Assembly: GCF_047229345.1 (NCBI RefSeq)
Contig: NZ_JBFTER010000008.1
Span: forward strand, 1 to 64,000
Length of the DNA stretch: 64,000 nucleotides
DNA from: Cellulomonas_A sp047229345
GTDB lineage: Bacteria; Actinomycetota; Actinomycetes; Actinomycetales; Cellulomonadaceae
Direction of reading: 5' to 3'
A program made the translations under genes and the position numbers. Every line of letters begins with the position of its first letter. The stretch's first letter is position 1. Below, piece by piece: positions 1 to 7,853 of the stretch. The notes under the pieces were generated by a model. It was not told the DNA's origin. It saw only the letters and a program-made list of their open reading frames with translations, and did not search any database.

Positions 1-177
1 GCCGGCACCCCGGTCGTGCGGACGGCGGCCGGCTCCGGCGGGCTGCCCGGCCGGCTGTCGGACACCGGCGCCGACGTCGGGCTCGCGCTGCTGGTCGGTC
101 TCGGCCTGCTGGGCACGGGCGCCGGCGTGCTGACGGTGCGGCGCCGGCTGCGGCCCGGCGCCCCGACGGTGGACTGA
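1..177 (+). CDS. C-terminal end of a cell-wall-anchored or membrane-tethered protein (partial)
   Basis: The frame is open from the window edge to a TGA at 175-177. The 58 visible residues end with LSDTG, a hydrophobic stretch rich in Leu, Gly and Val, and a basic tail (RRRLRPG). That is the order of a sortase sorting signal: pentapeptide, membrane helix, positive tail. The pentapeptide is LSDTG rather than LPXTG, so sortase processing is inference, and the protein may simply be a single-pass membrane protein. Nothing can be said about the extracellular part. A strong terminator follows 37 bases downstream. Confidence 0.6.
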   Translation, partial: AGTPVVRTAAGSGGLPGRLSDTGADVGLALLVGLGLLGTGAGVLTVRRRLRPGAPTVD

Positions 178-213
178 CACCGACCACCGGGCACCCCGGG
201 ACGGCTCGGATCA

Positions 214-244
214 CGGCCCGGCACCTCGCAGAGGTGCCGGGCCG
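214..244 (+). terminator. Intrinsic-type hairpin after the anchored-protein gene
   Basis: A perfect 13-bp stem (arms CGGCCCGGCACCT and its complement) encloses the five-base loop CGCAG. There is no U-run, as is common in high-GC actinobacteria. It separates the partial gene from the tct operon. Confidence 0.7.
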
Positions 245-511
245 CGACGCGCCGGCGGTCCTGCCGCAGCCGGCCGGTCCGGGCCGGCGACGTTCGACCC
301 GTCGTCCCCGGGGGTGCTCGTGGTCGGGACCAGGCTCGTGCCCGGAGCGGTCGCCGTCCTGCTGCACCGTGCCGACGCGCTGCGCCGCGGGGTGCCTCCC
401 GGTGCTCCCGGGCCGCCACCGGACGCCGCGAGCGTGCCGTCCTCGCGCTGCTGAGGTGCCGATCCGCCCCGACAGGGCCAGGATCGGAGCAGGCACGAGG
501 AGGTGTTCTGC
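245..511. other. Upstream region of the tct operon, no gene seen
   Basis: Reading frames here have no recognisable product and no ribosome binding site. The stretch should contain the tctCBA promoter, but no convincing -35/-10 pair stood out. In many bacteria tct operons are controlled by a TctDE two-component system; none is encoded within this window. Confidence 0.4.
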
Positions 512-1501
512 ATGGGGGTCCCCCGTGGACGTCGGTACGTGGTGCTCGCTGCGGCCCTCGTGGCGCTCCTCGCCCTCGCCGGGTGCGGCGTCACGCGCGG
601 TGACGAGGGGGGCGAGAACCGCCGGCTGCGGATGATGATCCCCAACTCCCCGGGCGGCGGGTACGACCAGACCGGGCGCGCGGCGACCCGGGTCATGGAG
701 TCCGAGGACCTGACCGGCCGGTTCGAGGTCAGCAACGTCATCGGGGCCAGCGGGACGGTCGCGATGCAGCGGCTCGTGAACGAGCGCGGCGCCGAGGACC
801 TGCTCATGACGATGGGGCTCGGCGTCGTCGGGGCGACGTACACCAACGGGTCGGACGCGCGCGTGAGCGGGGCGACGCCGATCGCGCAGCTCATCGAGGA
901 GCAGGAGGGCCTGCTCGTGCCGGCCGACTCGCCGTTCGAGACCGTCGACGACCTCGTCGAGGCGTGGCGCGCGGACCCGGCGAGCATCCGGGTCGGCGGC
1001 GGGTCGAGCCCCGGCGGGCCGGACCACCTGTTCCCGATGCAGCTCGCGCAGGCGGTCGGCGTCGACCCGACGGAGGTCAACTACATCGTGTACGACGGCG
1101 GCGGACCCCTCACCACGGCCCTCCTCGGGGCCAAGATCGACGTCGGCACGTCGGGTCTCGGGGAGTTCGAGGGGCAGCTCGCCGACGGGTCGCTGCGGGT
1201 GCTCGCCGTCTCGGGCGAGGAGCGGCTCGACGCGGTCGACGCGCCGACGCTCGTCGAGTCCGGCATCGACCTCGTGTTCACCAACTGGCGCGGGGTGCTC
1301 GCGCCCCCGGGCATCTCCGACGCGGTCCGCGACCAGCACGTCGCGCTGCTCGAGGAGATGCACGGCAGCGACGCGTGGCAGGAGGCGCTCGAGACCAACG
1401 GCTGGGTCGACGCGTTCCGGACGGGCGACGACTTCGAGGAGTTCCTGGTCGAGCAGGACGACCGCGTCTCGAGCACGCTCGACGAGCTGGGGCTGCTGTG
1501 A
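512..1501 (+). CDS. tctC: Tripartite tricarboxylate transporter substrate-binding lipoprotein (TctC/Bug family)
   Basis: This is the extracytoplasmic solute receptor of a TTT transporter, which captures carboxylates such as citrate and hands them to TctA/TctB. The 329-residue product starts with a basic, hydrophobic signal and the lipobox LAGC (Cys about 25), so it should be a membrane-anchored lipoprotein. The family signature PNSPGGGYDQTGR lies near residue 45. ATG 512 was preferred over GTG 503 because GAGGAGG at 496-502 is well spaced for it. The gene overlaps tctB by four bases. The substrate cannot be read from sequence. Confidence 0.9.
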   Translation: MGVPRGRRYVVLAAALVALLALAGCGVTRGDEGGENRRLRMMIPNSPGGGYDQTGRAATRVMESEDLTGRFEVSNVIGASGTVAMQRLVNERGAEDLLMTMGLGVVGATYTNGSDARVSGATPIAQLIEEQEGLLVPADSPFETVDDLVEAWRADPASIRVGGGSSPGGPDHLFPMQLAQAVGVDPTEVNYIVYDGGGPLTTALLGAKIDVGTSGLGEFEGQLADGSLRVLAVSGEERLDAVDAPTLVESGIDLVFTNWRGVLAPPGISDAVRDQHVALLEEMHGSDAWQEALETNGWVDAFRTGDDFEEFLVEQDDRVSSTLDELGLL

Positions 1502-2070
1502 GCGGCGACGGCGGCGCGATGCCGGGGGGTGAGGTCCGGGCGACGCAGCACGCGGACGCCCACGCCGGACCGGACGCCCACGCCGACCTCGGGCCCGACC
1601 GCGCGCAGTACGGGCTCGCGGCGGCGCTCGCGGTGGTCGGCGTGTGGACCGTGATCGACTCCGCGGGCATGCGCCCCGGGTTCGCCGACCAGGCCGTGCC
1701 GCCCGGTGCGTTCGGGTGGGTCATCGGCATGTCGCTCGTCGTGCTCGCGGTGATCCTGGCCGTGGCGACCGCGCGCGGCGACCGGCCCGAGGCCGAGTCC
1801 GGCGAGGACGTCGACCTCGACCAGAGCACCGACTGGCGGACCCTCTCCGGGCTCGCCGGGGTGTTCGTGGCCACCGTCGCGCTGATCGACTGGCTCGGCT
1901 GGGCGATCGTCGGCGCGCTGCTGTTCGCGGGCGCCGCGACCGTGCTCGGCAACCGGCACTGGGTGCGCAACCTCCTGATCGGCGCGGTGCTGTCGGTCGC
2001 GTCCTGGTACGGGTTCTACGTCGGGCTCGGCATCCCGATCCCGGCGGGCGTGCTGGACGGCGTCCTGTGA
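1498..2070 (+). CDS. tctB: Tripartite tricarboxylate transporter small membrane subunit TctB
   Basis: A GTG start overlaps the tctC stop (GTGA), giving a 190-residue product. The first 35 residues are a polar, His/Asp/Ala-rich tail; four hydrophobic helices follow, with a charged Asp/Glu loop between helices 2 and 3. This matches the small four-helix subunit of TTT transporters, which partners TctA in the membrane. ATG 1519 is an alternative start that would trim the poorly conserved N-terminus. Identification rests on topology and on position between tctC and tctA. Confidence 0.85.
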   Translation: MSGDGGAMPGGEVRATQHADAHAGPDAHADLGPDRAQYGLAAALAVVGVWTVIDSAGMRPGFADQAVPPGAFGWVIGMSLVVLAVILAVATARGDRPEAESGEDVDLDQSTDWRTLSGLAGVFVATVALIDWLGWAIVGALLFAGAATVLGNRHWVRNLLIGAVLSVASWYGFYVGLGIPIPAGVLDGVL

Positions 2071-2116
2071 CGCGCGCCCGCGGCCGGCGGAGCCCGGTGA
2101 CGGACGGAGCCCGCTG

Positions 2117-3643
2117 ATGGACGCGCTGCTCACCGGCCTGGAGATGGCCCTCCAGCCCGAGAACCTCCTCTACGCCGTCGTCGGCGTGCTGCTCGGCACC
2201 GCGGTCGGGGTGCTGCCCGGCATCGGCCCGGCGATGACCGTCGCGCTGCTGCTGCCCGTGACGTACAACGTGTCGCCGAGCGCGGCTCTCATCATGTTCG
2301 CCGGCATCTACTACGGCGGCATGTACGGCGGCTCGACGACGTCGATCCTGCTCAACACGCCCGGGGAGTCGTCGTCGGTCATCACCGCGCTCGAGGGCAA
2401 CAAGATGGCCAAGACGGGACGCGCGGCGCAGGCGCTCGCGACCGCGGCGATCGGGTCGTTCGTCGCGGGCACGATCAGCACGATGCTGCTCGTCGCGATC
2501 GCCCCGACCGTCGCGGAGTGGGTCGTCGTCCTCGGGGCGCCGTCGTACTTCGCGATGATGCTGCTCGCGCTCGTGGCGGTCACGTCGGTGCTGGGCAGCT
2601 CGAAGCTGCGGGGCTTCATCGCGCTCGCGCTCGGCCTGTGCATCGGGCTCGTCGGCACGACGACGGGCCAGGCGCGGCTGACGTTCGACAACCCGCTGCT
2701 CGCGGACGGCATCGACATCGTGGTCGTCGCCGTCGCGATCTTCGCCGTCGGGGAGGCCCTGTGGGTCGCCGCGCACCTGCGCCGCCGGCCGCTCGAGGTG
2801 ATCCCCGTCGGGCGCCCGTGGATGGACCGCGAGGACTGGCGCCGGTCGTGGAAGCCGTGGCTGCGCGGGACGGCGTACGGGTTCCCGTTCGGCGCGCTGC
2901 CCGCGGGCGGCGCGGAGATGCCGACGTTCCTCTCGTACATCACCGAGCGGCGGCTCGCGGGCAAGCACCGCGCCGAGTTCGGCAAGGGCGCGATCGAGGG
3001 CGTCGCCGGGCCCGAGGCGGCGAACAACGCGTCGGCCGCGGGCACGCTCGTCCCGCTCCTCGCGATCGGCCTGCCGACGACGGCGACCGCGGCGGTGATC
3101 CTCGCCGCGATGCAGAGCTACGGCCTGCAGCCCGGCCCGCAGCTCTTCGAGGCGGAGCCCGAGCTCGTCTGGACGCTGCTCGCCAGCCTGTTCGTCGCGA
3201 ACACGCTGCTGCTCGTCATCAACCTGCCGATGGCGCCGCTGTGGGCCCGGCTCCTGCGCCTGCCGCGGCCGTACCTGTACGCGGGCATCCTGTTCTTCGC
3301 GGTGCTCGGCGCGTACAGCGTGAACTTCCAGTGGTTCGACGTCGCGCTGCTCGGCCTGTTCGGGGCGCTCGGGTTCGCGATGCGGCGCTTCGGGCTGCCC
3401 GTGCTCCCGCTCATCGTCGGCGTGATCCTCGGGCCGCGGCTCGAGGAGCAGCTCGCGCAGGCGCTGCAGCTCTCGGGCGGGGACGTCTCGGCGCTGTGGA
3501 GCGAACCCGTCGCGATCCTCGTCTACGTGGTGATCGCGGCGCTGCTGCTCGGACCGCTCGTCCTGCGGCTGATCCCCGGCCGGCAGGCTCCCGAGCGGCT
3601 GGAGGACGAGGTCGAGGCACTCGAGGAAGAGGTGAGGTCATGA
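2117..3643 (+). CDS. tctA: Tripartite tricarboxylate transporter large permease TctA
   Basis: The 508-residue polytopic membrane protein carries family hallmarks: VLPGIGPAM near residue 34, YYGGMYGGSTTSILLNTPGE near residue 62, and a second Gly/Pro-rich segment (GPEAANNASAAGT) near residue 297 in the duplicated half. TctA forms the transport path and works with TctB and TctC, usually as a Na+- or H+-driven symporter. It starts 46 bases after tctB and its stop overlaps the next start (ATGA). The C-terminal tail is acidic. Confidence 0.93.
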   Translation: MDALLTGLEMALQPENLLYAVVGVLLGTAVGVLPGIGPAMTVALLLPVTYNVSPSAALIMFAGIYYGGMYGGSTTSILLNTPGESSSVITALEGNKMAKTGRAAQALATAAIGSFVAGTISTMLLVAIAPTVAEWVVVLGAPSYFAMMLLALVAVTSVLGSSKLRGFIALALGLCIGLVGTTTGQARLTFDNPLLADGIDIVVVAVAIFAVGEALWVAAHLRRRPLEVIPVGRPWMDREDWRRSWKPWLRGTAYGFPFGALPAGGAEMPTFLSYITERRLAGKHRAEFGKGAIEGVAGPEAANNASAAGTLVPLLAIGLPTTATAAVILAAMQSYGLQPGPQLFEAEPELVWTLLASLFVANTLLLVINLPMAPLWARLLRLPRPYLYAGILFFAVLGAYSVNFQWFDVALLGLFGALGFAMRRFGLPVLPLIVGVILGPRLEEQLAQALQLSGGDVSALWSEPVAILVYVVIAALLLGPLVLRLIPGRQAPERLEDEVEALEEEVRS

Positions 3644-4044
3644 CCGTCGTCGTGGGCTGGACGGCCGACGCCCGGGGGCGTGCGGCGCTCGAACGCGGCG
3701 CGCACGAGGCGCGGGTGCACGGCGAGCCGCTGCTCGTCGTCAACGCGACGACCGGGACGTCGACCGTCGACGACCGGTTCGCGGGGGAGTCGGACGTCGC
3801 GGGGGTGCACGCGCTGATCGAGTCGCTCGGCATCGAGGCGGAGGTGCGCCAGCCCGTCGTGCGGGACGTGACCGATGCGCTGCTGGACATCGCCGAGGAG
3901 GTCGACGCGTCGGTGCTCGTCATCGGCATCCGGCACCGCTCGCCCGTGGGGAAGCTGCTCATGGGGTCGACCGCGCAGAAGATCCTGCTCGACGCGCGCT
4001 GCGCGGTGCTCGCGGTGAAGGCGGACGGCGCGCCGGGGCGGTGA
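3640..4044 (+). CDS. Universal stress protein (UspA family)
   Basis: A 134-residue single Usp domain. The N-terminus MTVVVGWTADARGRAAL is the usual first strand and helix. The C-terminal GIRHRSPVGKLLMGST fits the G-x2-G-x9-G-(S/T) ATP-binding pattern, with the second Gly replaced, so ATP binding is likely but not certain. The start overlaps the tctA stop, so translation is coupled to the transporter. Usp genes attached to carboxylate transporters occur elsewhere, but their role in transport is not established. Confidence 0.88.
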   Translation: MTVVVGWTADARGRAALERGAHEARVHGEPLLVVNATTGTSTVDDRFAGESDVAGVHALIESLGIEAEVRQPVVRDVTDALLDIAEEVDASVLVIGIRHRSPVGKLLMGSTAQKILLDARCAVLAVKADGAPGR

Positions 4045-4073
4045 CCAGCACGGGTGTCGCCAGGTCGGTCCGT

Positions 4074-4183
4074 TGTCACCGAACGCGCACCTCGCAAAAT
4101 GTCACCGTACAGTTACTTGTGAGCGCTTGTGGGCGAGAGTAATCGTACTTGCACATGTACTGATGTCACCGTACGATGACAAG
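4074..4183 (+). promoter_or_regulatory. hipBA promoter with repeated operator-like boxes
   Basis: A -35 TTGCAC (4149-4154) and a -10 TACGAT (4172-4177) are separated by exactly 17 bp. The -10 ends six bases before ATG 4184, so the transcript is probably leaderless. The -10 lies inside a near-perfect palindrome, GTCACCGTACGATGAC (4165-4180). The left part, ATGTCACCGTAC, recurs exactly at 4099-4110. Weaker copies are GTAATCGTAC at 4139 and TGTCACCG at 4074. The layout suggests cooperative autorepression by the HipB-like protein. Confidence 0.65.
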
Positions 4184-4450
4184 ATGCGCATCCACACCGC
4201 CGCTCAGTTGGGTGCCGCTGTCCGGGCGCGGCGGAACGCGGACGGGCTCACGCAGGCGGCGCTCGCTTCGCGAGCGGGTATCTCTCGCCGGACGCTCATC
4301 GCCATCGAGCAGGGGCACCCGGCTGGCGAGATCGGCCGGGTGCTCGATGTCCTTCACGCCCTCGGCCTCGACATCGAGCTTGCGCCGGCCCCCTCCGGGC
4401 GCGACGGCGACGAGACCGATCTGCTCGACGTCGCAGGACAAGGTCTGTGA
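4184..4450 (+). CDS. hipB: HipB-like helix-turn-helix antitoxin
   Basis: An 88-residue XRE-type DNA-binding protein. The HTH spans about residues 20-60 (LTQAALASRAGISRRTL, then IEQGHPAGEIGRVL), and the tail is acidic and likely flexible. In the HipBA family the antitoxin sequesters HipA and represses the operon. ATG 4184 was chosen because a well-placed promoter ends just upstream; ATG 4163 would add seven residues. The stop overlaps the hipA start (GTGA), so the two are co-translated. Confidence 0.85.
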   Translation: MRIHTAAQLGAAVRARRNADGLTQAALASRAGISRRTLIAIEQGHPAGEIGRVLDVLHALGLDIELAPAPSGRDGDETDLLDVAGQGL

Positions 4451-5724
4451 CGACCCGGGTCCTGCACGTCCTCCTCCACGGCAGCCATGCCGGCGACGTG
4501 ACGCAGGATGGCGGAGGCAACCACACCTTCCGCTACCGGGACGAGTACACGGCAGACCCGGCTGCGACACCGCTGTCGTTGTCCATGCCTCTGGGGGGCG
4601 TCACTTACCGGAAGCGGACGGTCGACGCCTTCATGAACGGGCTCCTCCCGGACAACGACGCCGTCCGTGAGCGCTGGGCGCGCGACCTGGATGCGAAGTC
4701 GACGAACGCATTCTCCCTGCTCGCGCGGATGGGCCTCGACTGCGCGGGCGCCGTCCAGTTCACCGAGCTGGAGCCGGCGGAAGCCCTGGCGCGCGACGGC
4801 GAGCTCGTTCCCCTGACCGAGGCCGACATCGCCGCTCGGCTCCGACGGCTGCGAGGTGACCAGAGCAGCTGGGTCGTCTCGGGCGAGCGGTGGTCGTTGT
4901 CGGGCGCGAACTCGAAGTTCACGTTGGCGCGCGGCGTCGACGGCCGGTGGAACGAGGCGCTCGGTGCTGCGCCATCGACGCACATCGTCAAACCCGGCCT
5001 CACCGAGTACAGGGCGCAGGCTCTGAACGAGTACCTGTGCCTGGCGGCGTGCGCTGCTCTTGGGGTCCGCGCGGCCCGCACCGAGTTCCAGGTGTTCGCG
5101 GAGGAGCCGGCCGTCGTCGTCACCCGGTACGACCGCGCTCGCGGTCCTGAGGGGGCGGTGCGGCGGCTGCACCAGGAGGACATGTGTCAGGCGCTGTCCG
5201 TCCCGCCGACGCGGAAGTACGAGACCTCCCGGGGACCCACCGCGCAGATGATCCTGCGGCTCCTGCGCGACAACCGGGCGCCGGACGAGGACCTGTACCG
5301 CTTCGTCGACGCGCTGGTCCTCAACTACCTGCTCGGGGCGCCAGACGCGCACGCGAAGAACTACTCCGTCCTGCTGCAGGGCCGGCAGGTCCGGCTGGCG
5401 CCGATGTACGACGTCGCCTCGGCGCTGCCGTACGAGGCGGAGCGCCGGGACCACGAGCTGGACAAGGCGGCGATGGCAGTCAACGGCGAGAAGCGGTTCG
5501 GGTACGTCACCGGGCACGACTGGGCGGCGTTCGCCCGAGGTAACGCGCTGGACGCGGGTCGGGTGGTCGACCGTGTCCGCGACCTGGCGGAACGACTCCC
5601 GGACGCGCTGGCGACGGTGGCTGCGCCGCACCCGGGCGACCTGGCGAACCGGCTGGTGCCCCGCGTCGCCGCGTACTGCACGAACGCCGTCCGGTCCCTG
5701 CGTCGGGGCGGCGCCTACGACTGA
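4447..5724 (+). CDS. hipA: HipA-type serine/threonine kinase toxin
   Basis: A 425-residue HipA with both family domains: an N-terminal HipA_N region (MPLGGVTYRK, FMNGLLPDN) and a C-terminal kinase fold. Visible kinase features are SGANSKFTLA near residue 157 (ATP-binding region), PDAHAKNYS near 300 (catalytic Asp and Asn) and MYDVAS near 321 (metal-binding Asp). Characterised HipA proteins phosphorylate glutamyl-tRNA synthetase and induce persistence. The target here is not known. All key residues look intact, so the toxin should be active. The GTG start overlaps hipB. Confidence 0.9.
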   Translation: MTTRVLHVLLHGSHAGDVTQDGGGNHTFRYRDEYTADPAATPLSLSMPLGGVTYRKRTVDAFMNGLLPDNDAVRERWARDLDAKSTNAFSLLARMGLDCAGAVQFTELEPAEALARDGELVPLTEADIAARLRRLRGDQSSWVVSGERWSLSGANSKFTLARGVDGRWNEALGAAPSTHIVKPGLTEYRAQALNEYLCLAACAALGVRAARTEFQVFAEEPAVVVTRYDRARGPEGAVRRLHQEDMCQALSVPPTRKYETSRGPTAQMILRLLRDNRAPDEDLYRFVDALVLNYLLGAPDAHAKNYSVLLQGRQVRLAPMYDVASALPYEAERRDHELDKAAMAVNGEKRFGYVTGHDWAAFARGNALDAGRVVDRVRDLAERLPDALATVAAPHPGDLANRLVPRVAAYCTNAVRSLRRGGAYD

Positions 5725-5779
5725 GGTGGCCGGCTGACCCGCACATCCATGCCACTCGGTCGGGTTCTCCCGACGGCTG

Positions 5780-5841
5780 TGAAACGTTTAGATCTTGCGC
5801 GACTGGAAAGCGTTCTCCTAGTCTGCGGAAACCGCTTCCCG
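5780..5841 (+). promoter_or_regulatory. Pectate lyase promoter with LacI-type operators
   Basis: A -35 TTGCGC (5795-5800) and a -10 TAGTCT (5819-5824) are 18 bp apart. Three LacI-family-like sites surround them: TGAAACGTTTA (5780-5790) just upstream, TGGAAAGCGTTCTCC (5804-5818) filling the spacer, and CGGAAACCGCTTCCCG (5826-5841) over the likely start of transcription. All share the GAAA(c/g)CG(t/c)T core. Repression by a sugar-responsive LacI protein is inferred; no such regulator is in the window. Confidence 0.6.
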
Positions 5842-5890
5842 AGGCCGCGGGCGGAAGGTCCGTCCGGCCTGCGCCAGCCCGGGAGGCCGG

Positions 5891-5972
5891 CAGTCCCACA
5901 TGCAGCGGGACGACAGCGCACGCCGACCTGACAGTCCCACAAGCAGCGGGACCACAGCACACGCCGACCCGC
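5891..5972 (+). repeat. Two tandem 41-bp repeats in the pectate lyase leader
   Basis: Units 5891-5931 and 5932-5972 begin with CAGTCCCACA and differ at only a few positions. Each contains GTCCC...GGGAC arms around nine bases (GTCCCACATGCAGCGGGAC in unit 1). They lie in the roughly 260-base untranslated leader before ATG 6091. No gene is present in 5725-6090. They could be paired hairpins in the mRNA or paired protein sites. Confidence 0.75.
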
Positions 5973-6090
5973 CACGGAGCGGCGTCCATGCCGGAGAGGG
6001 CCACCCGCGGACCGACAGCGTTCACGCCGGGAGCACCACGGCACAGCACCACAGCAACGCCCCGAGTTCAAAGACGAAGGAGAGGCAACG

Positions 6091-7662
6091 ATGAGAGCAG
6101 CACGAGCACGACGTCCCCTGGCAGCAGGAGCCACGCTCGCCCTGGCGGCGACGATGGGCCTGACCGCCCTGGCGACGTCGGGAGCGCAGGCCGCGGTCTC
6201 GGGCACCGCCAACGGCTTCGCGGCCGGCACCACGGGCGGTGCCGGCGGCCAGACCGTGCGGGCCACGACGGGTACCGCGATCCACGCCGCGCTCTGCGCC
6301 CGCGCCAGCAAGTCGACCCCGATCGTCATCGAGGTCGAGGGCACGATCAACCACGGCAACACGTCGCAGGTCTCCGGCGCCGGCTGCAGCACCGCGGCGG
6401 GCGTGATCGAGCTCAAGGGCATCAGCAACGTCTCGATCGTCGGCGTCGGCAGCGGCGCGACGTTCGACCAGCTCGGCATCCACATCCGTGACTCGAGCAA
6501 CATCATCATCCAGAACGTCACGGTCAAGAACGTCAAGAAGTCGGGCTCGCCCACGTCGAACGGCGGCGACGCGATCGGCATGGAGAGCACGGTCCGCAAC
6601 GTCTGGGTCGACCACGTGACGCTCGAGGCGTCGGGCGGCGAGTCCGCCGGCTACGACGGCCTCTTCGACCTCAAGAACGACGTCGAGAACGTGACGCTCT
6701 CCTACGCGATCCTGCGGAACTCGGGCCGCGGCGGGCTCATCGGCTCGAGCGAGTCCGACACGGGCAGCGGCAACATCACGTTCCACCACAACCTGTACTC
6801 GAACATCGACTCGCGCACCCCGCTGCTGCGTGGCGGCGTCGCGCACATCTACAACAACCACTACGTGCAGCTGCACGAGTCGGGGATCAACTCGCGCGCC
6901 GGCGCCAAGGCCAAGGTCGAGAACAACTACTTCGAGGACTCGAAGGACGTGCTCGGCACGTTCTACACGGACCAGGCCGGCACCTGGCAGACCGCCGGCA
7001 ACATCCTCGACAACGTCACGTGGTCGAGCAAGGGCGGGGACACGAACCCGGCCGGCCCGGGCATGGCGTCGACGACGACGGTCAGCGTCCCGTACTCCTA
7101 CCGCCTCGACGGTGCGAGCTGCGTCCCGGCGATCGTGAGCCAGACCGCCGGCGCCAACAAGGGCCTGCGCGTGTCGGACGGCTCGTGCACCCCGACCAAC
7201 CCGACGCCGAACCCGACCTCGACGGCCACGCCGACGTCCAACCCGACGCCGACGGCCACGAGCAACCCGACCCCGACCCCGACGTCGGGCACGCCGACCG
7301 GCACCAACCTCAGCATCGGGGCGGGCGCGGACGGGTCGAGCAAGGCGAGCGGCACCAGCTACGGCAACGTGATCGACGGCAGCACGAGCACCTACTGGTC
7401 CCCGAGCGGCTCGACCGGGAAGATCTCGGTCAAGTGGGGCTCTGCGAAGTCGGTGTCGAAGGTCAACATCGTCAGCGCCTCCGGCGGCGGCACGATCGGC
7501 TCGTGGCGCATCCTGAACGGCGACTCGGGCGCGGTCCTGGCGACCGGCAGCGGCACCGGGGTCGTCTCGTTCTCCTCGACGTCGCTCAAGAAGGTGACGC
7601 TCGAGATCACGTCCGCCTCGGGAACCCCGCGCATCGCGGAGCTCGAGACGTACGCGGGCTAG
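6091..7662 (+). CDS. Secreted pectate lyase, family PL1, with C-terminal binding-type module
   Basis: The 523-residue enzyme cleaves polygalacturonate by beta-elimination. A signal peptide ends near AQA-AV (residue 34). The parallel beta-helix core runs to about 360, with VDHVTLE, the Ca-site region YDGLFDLKND, and SRTPLLRGG carrying the RxPxxR-type catalytic Arg. A Pro/Thr linker (about 368-405) joins a beta-rich C-terminal domain of about 115 residues resembling discoidin/F5-8-type carbohydrate modules. GGAGAGG before ATG 6091 is a good ribosome site. It is monocistronic, between an operator-rich promoter and a terminator. Confidence 0.92.
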   Translation: MRAARARRPLAAGATLALAATMGLTALATSGAQAAVSGTANGFAAGTTGGAGGQTVRATTGTAIHAALCARASKSTPIVIEVEGTINHGNTSQVSGAGCSTAAGVIELKGISNVSIVGVGSGATFDQLGIHIRDSSNIIIQNVTVKNVKKSGSPTSNGGDAIGMESTVRNVWVDHVTLEASGGESAGYDGLFDLKNDVENVTLSYAILRNSGRGGLIGSSESDTGSGNITFHHNLYSNIDSRTPLLRGGVAHIYNNHYVQLHESGINSRAGAKAKVENNYFEDSKDVLGTFYTDQAGTWQTAGNILDNVTWSSKGGDTNPAGPGMASTTTVSVPYSYRLDGASCVPAIVSQTAGANKGLRVSDGSCTPTNPTPNPTSTATPTSNPTPTATSNPTPTPTSGTPTGTNLSIGAGADGSSKASGTSYGNVIDGSTSTYWSPSGSTGKISVKWGSAKSVSKVNIVSASGGGTIGSWRILNGDSGAVLATGSGTGVVSFSSTSLKKVTLEITSASGTPRIAELETYAG

Positions 7663-7674
7663 TCCCGTAGCGAT

Positions 7675-7718
7675 CGGCTGTGGGTGGTGCCCTTCCCCCG
7701 GGGCGCCACCCACAGCCG
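7675..7718 (+). terminator. Terminator of the pectate lyase gene
   Basis: Arms CGGCTGTGGGTGG and CCACCCACAGCCG are perfectly complementary, and additional G/C pairs bring the loop down to about six bases. It begins 12 bases after the stop codon. Confidence 0.8.
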
Positions 7719-7853
7719 TGTCCTGCGCCGTCCTCGCCGGCCGTGCCTCCTCGTCACGTCGGCCGCCTCACCTCCAGGGTCGCGCTGGTCACGGCGGTCA
7801 CCTCACCCCCGGGGTCACGCCGATCGCGTCGGCCCCTCTGGCACCCTGGGCGC

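Noticed and set aside
5891..5972. Two-unit repeat considered as a CRISPR array
   Set aside because: Only two directly adjacent 41-bp units without variable spacers, and no cas genes.
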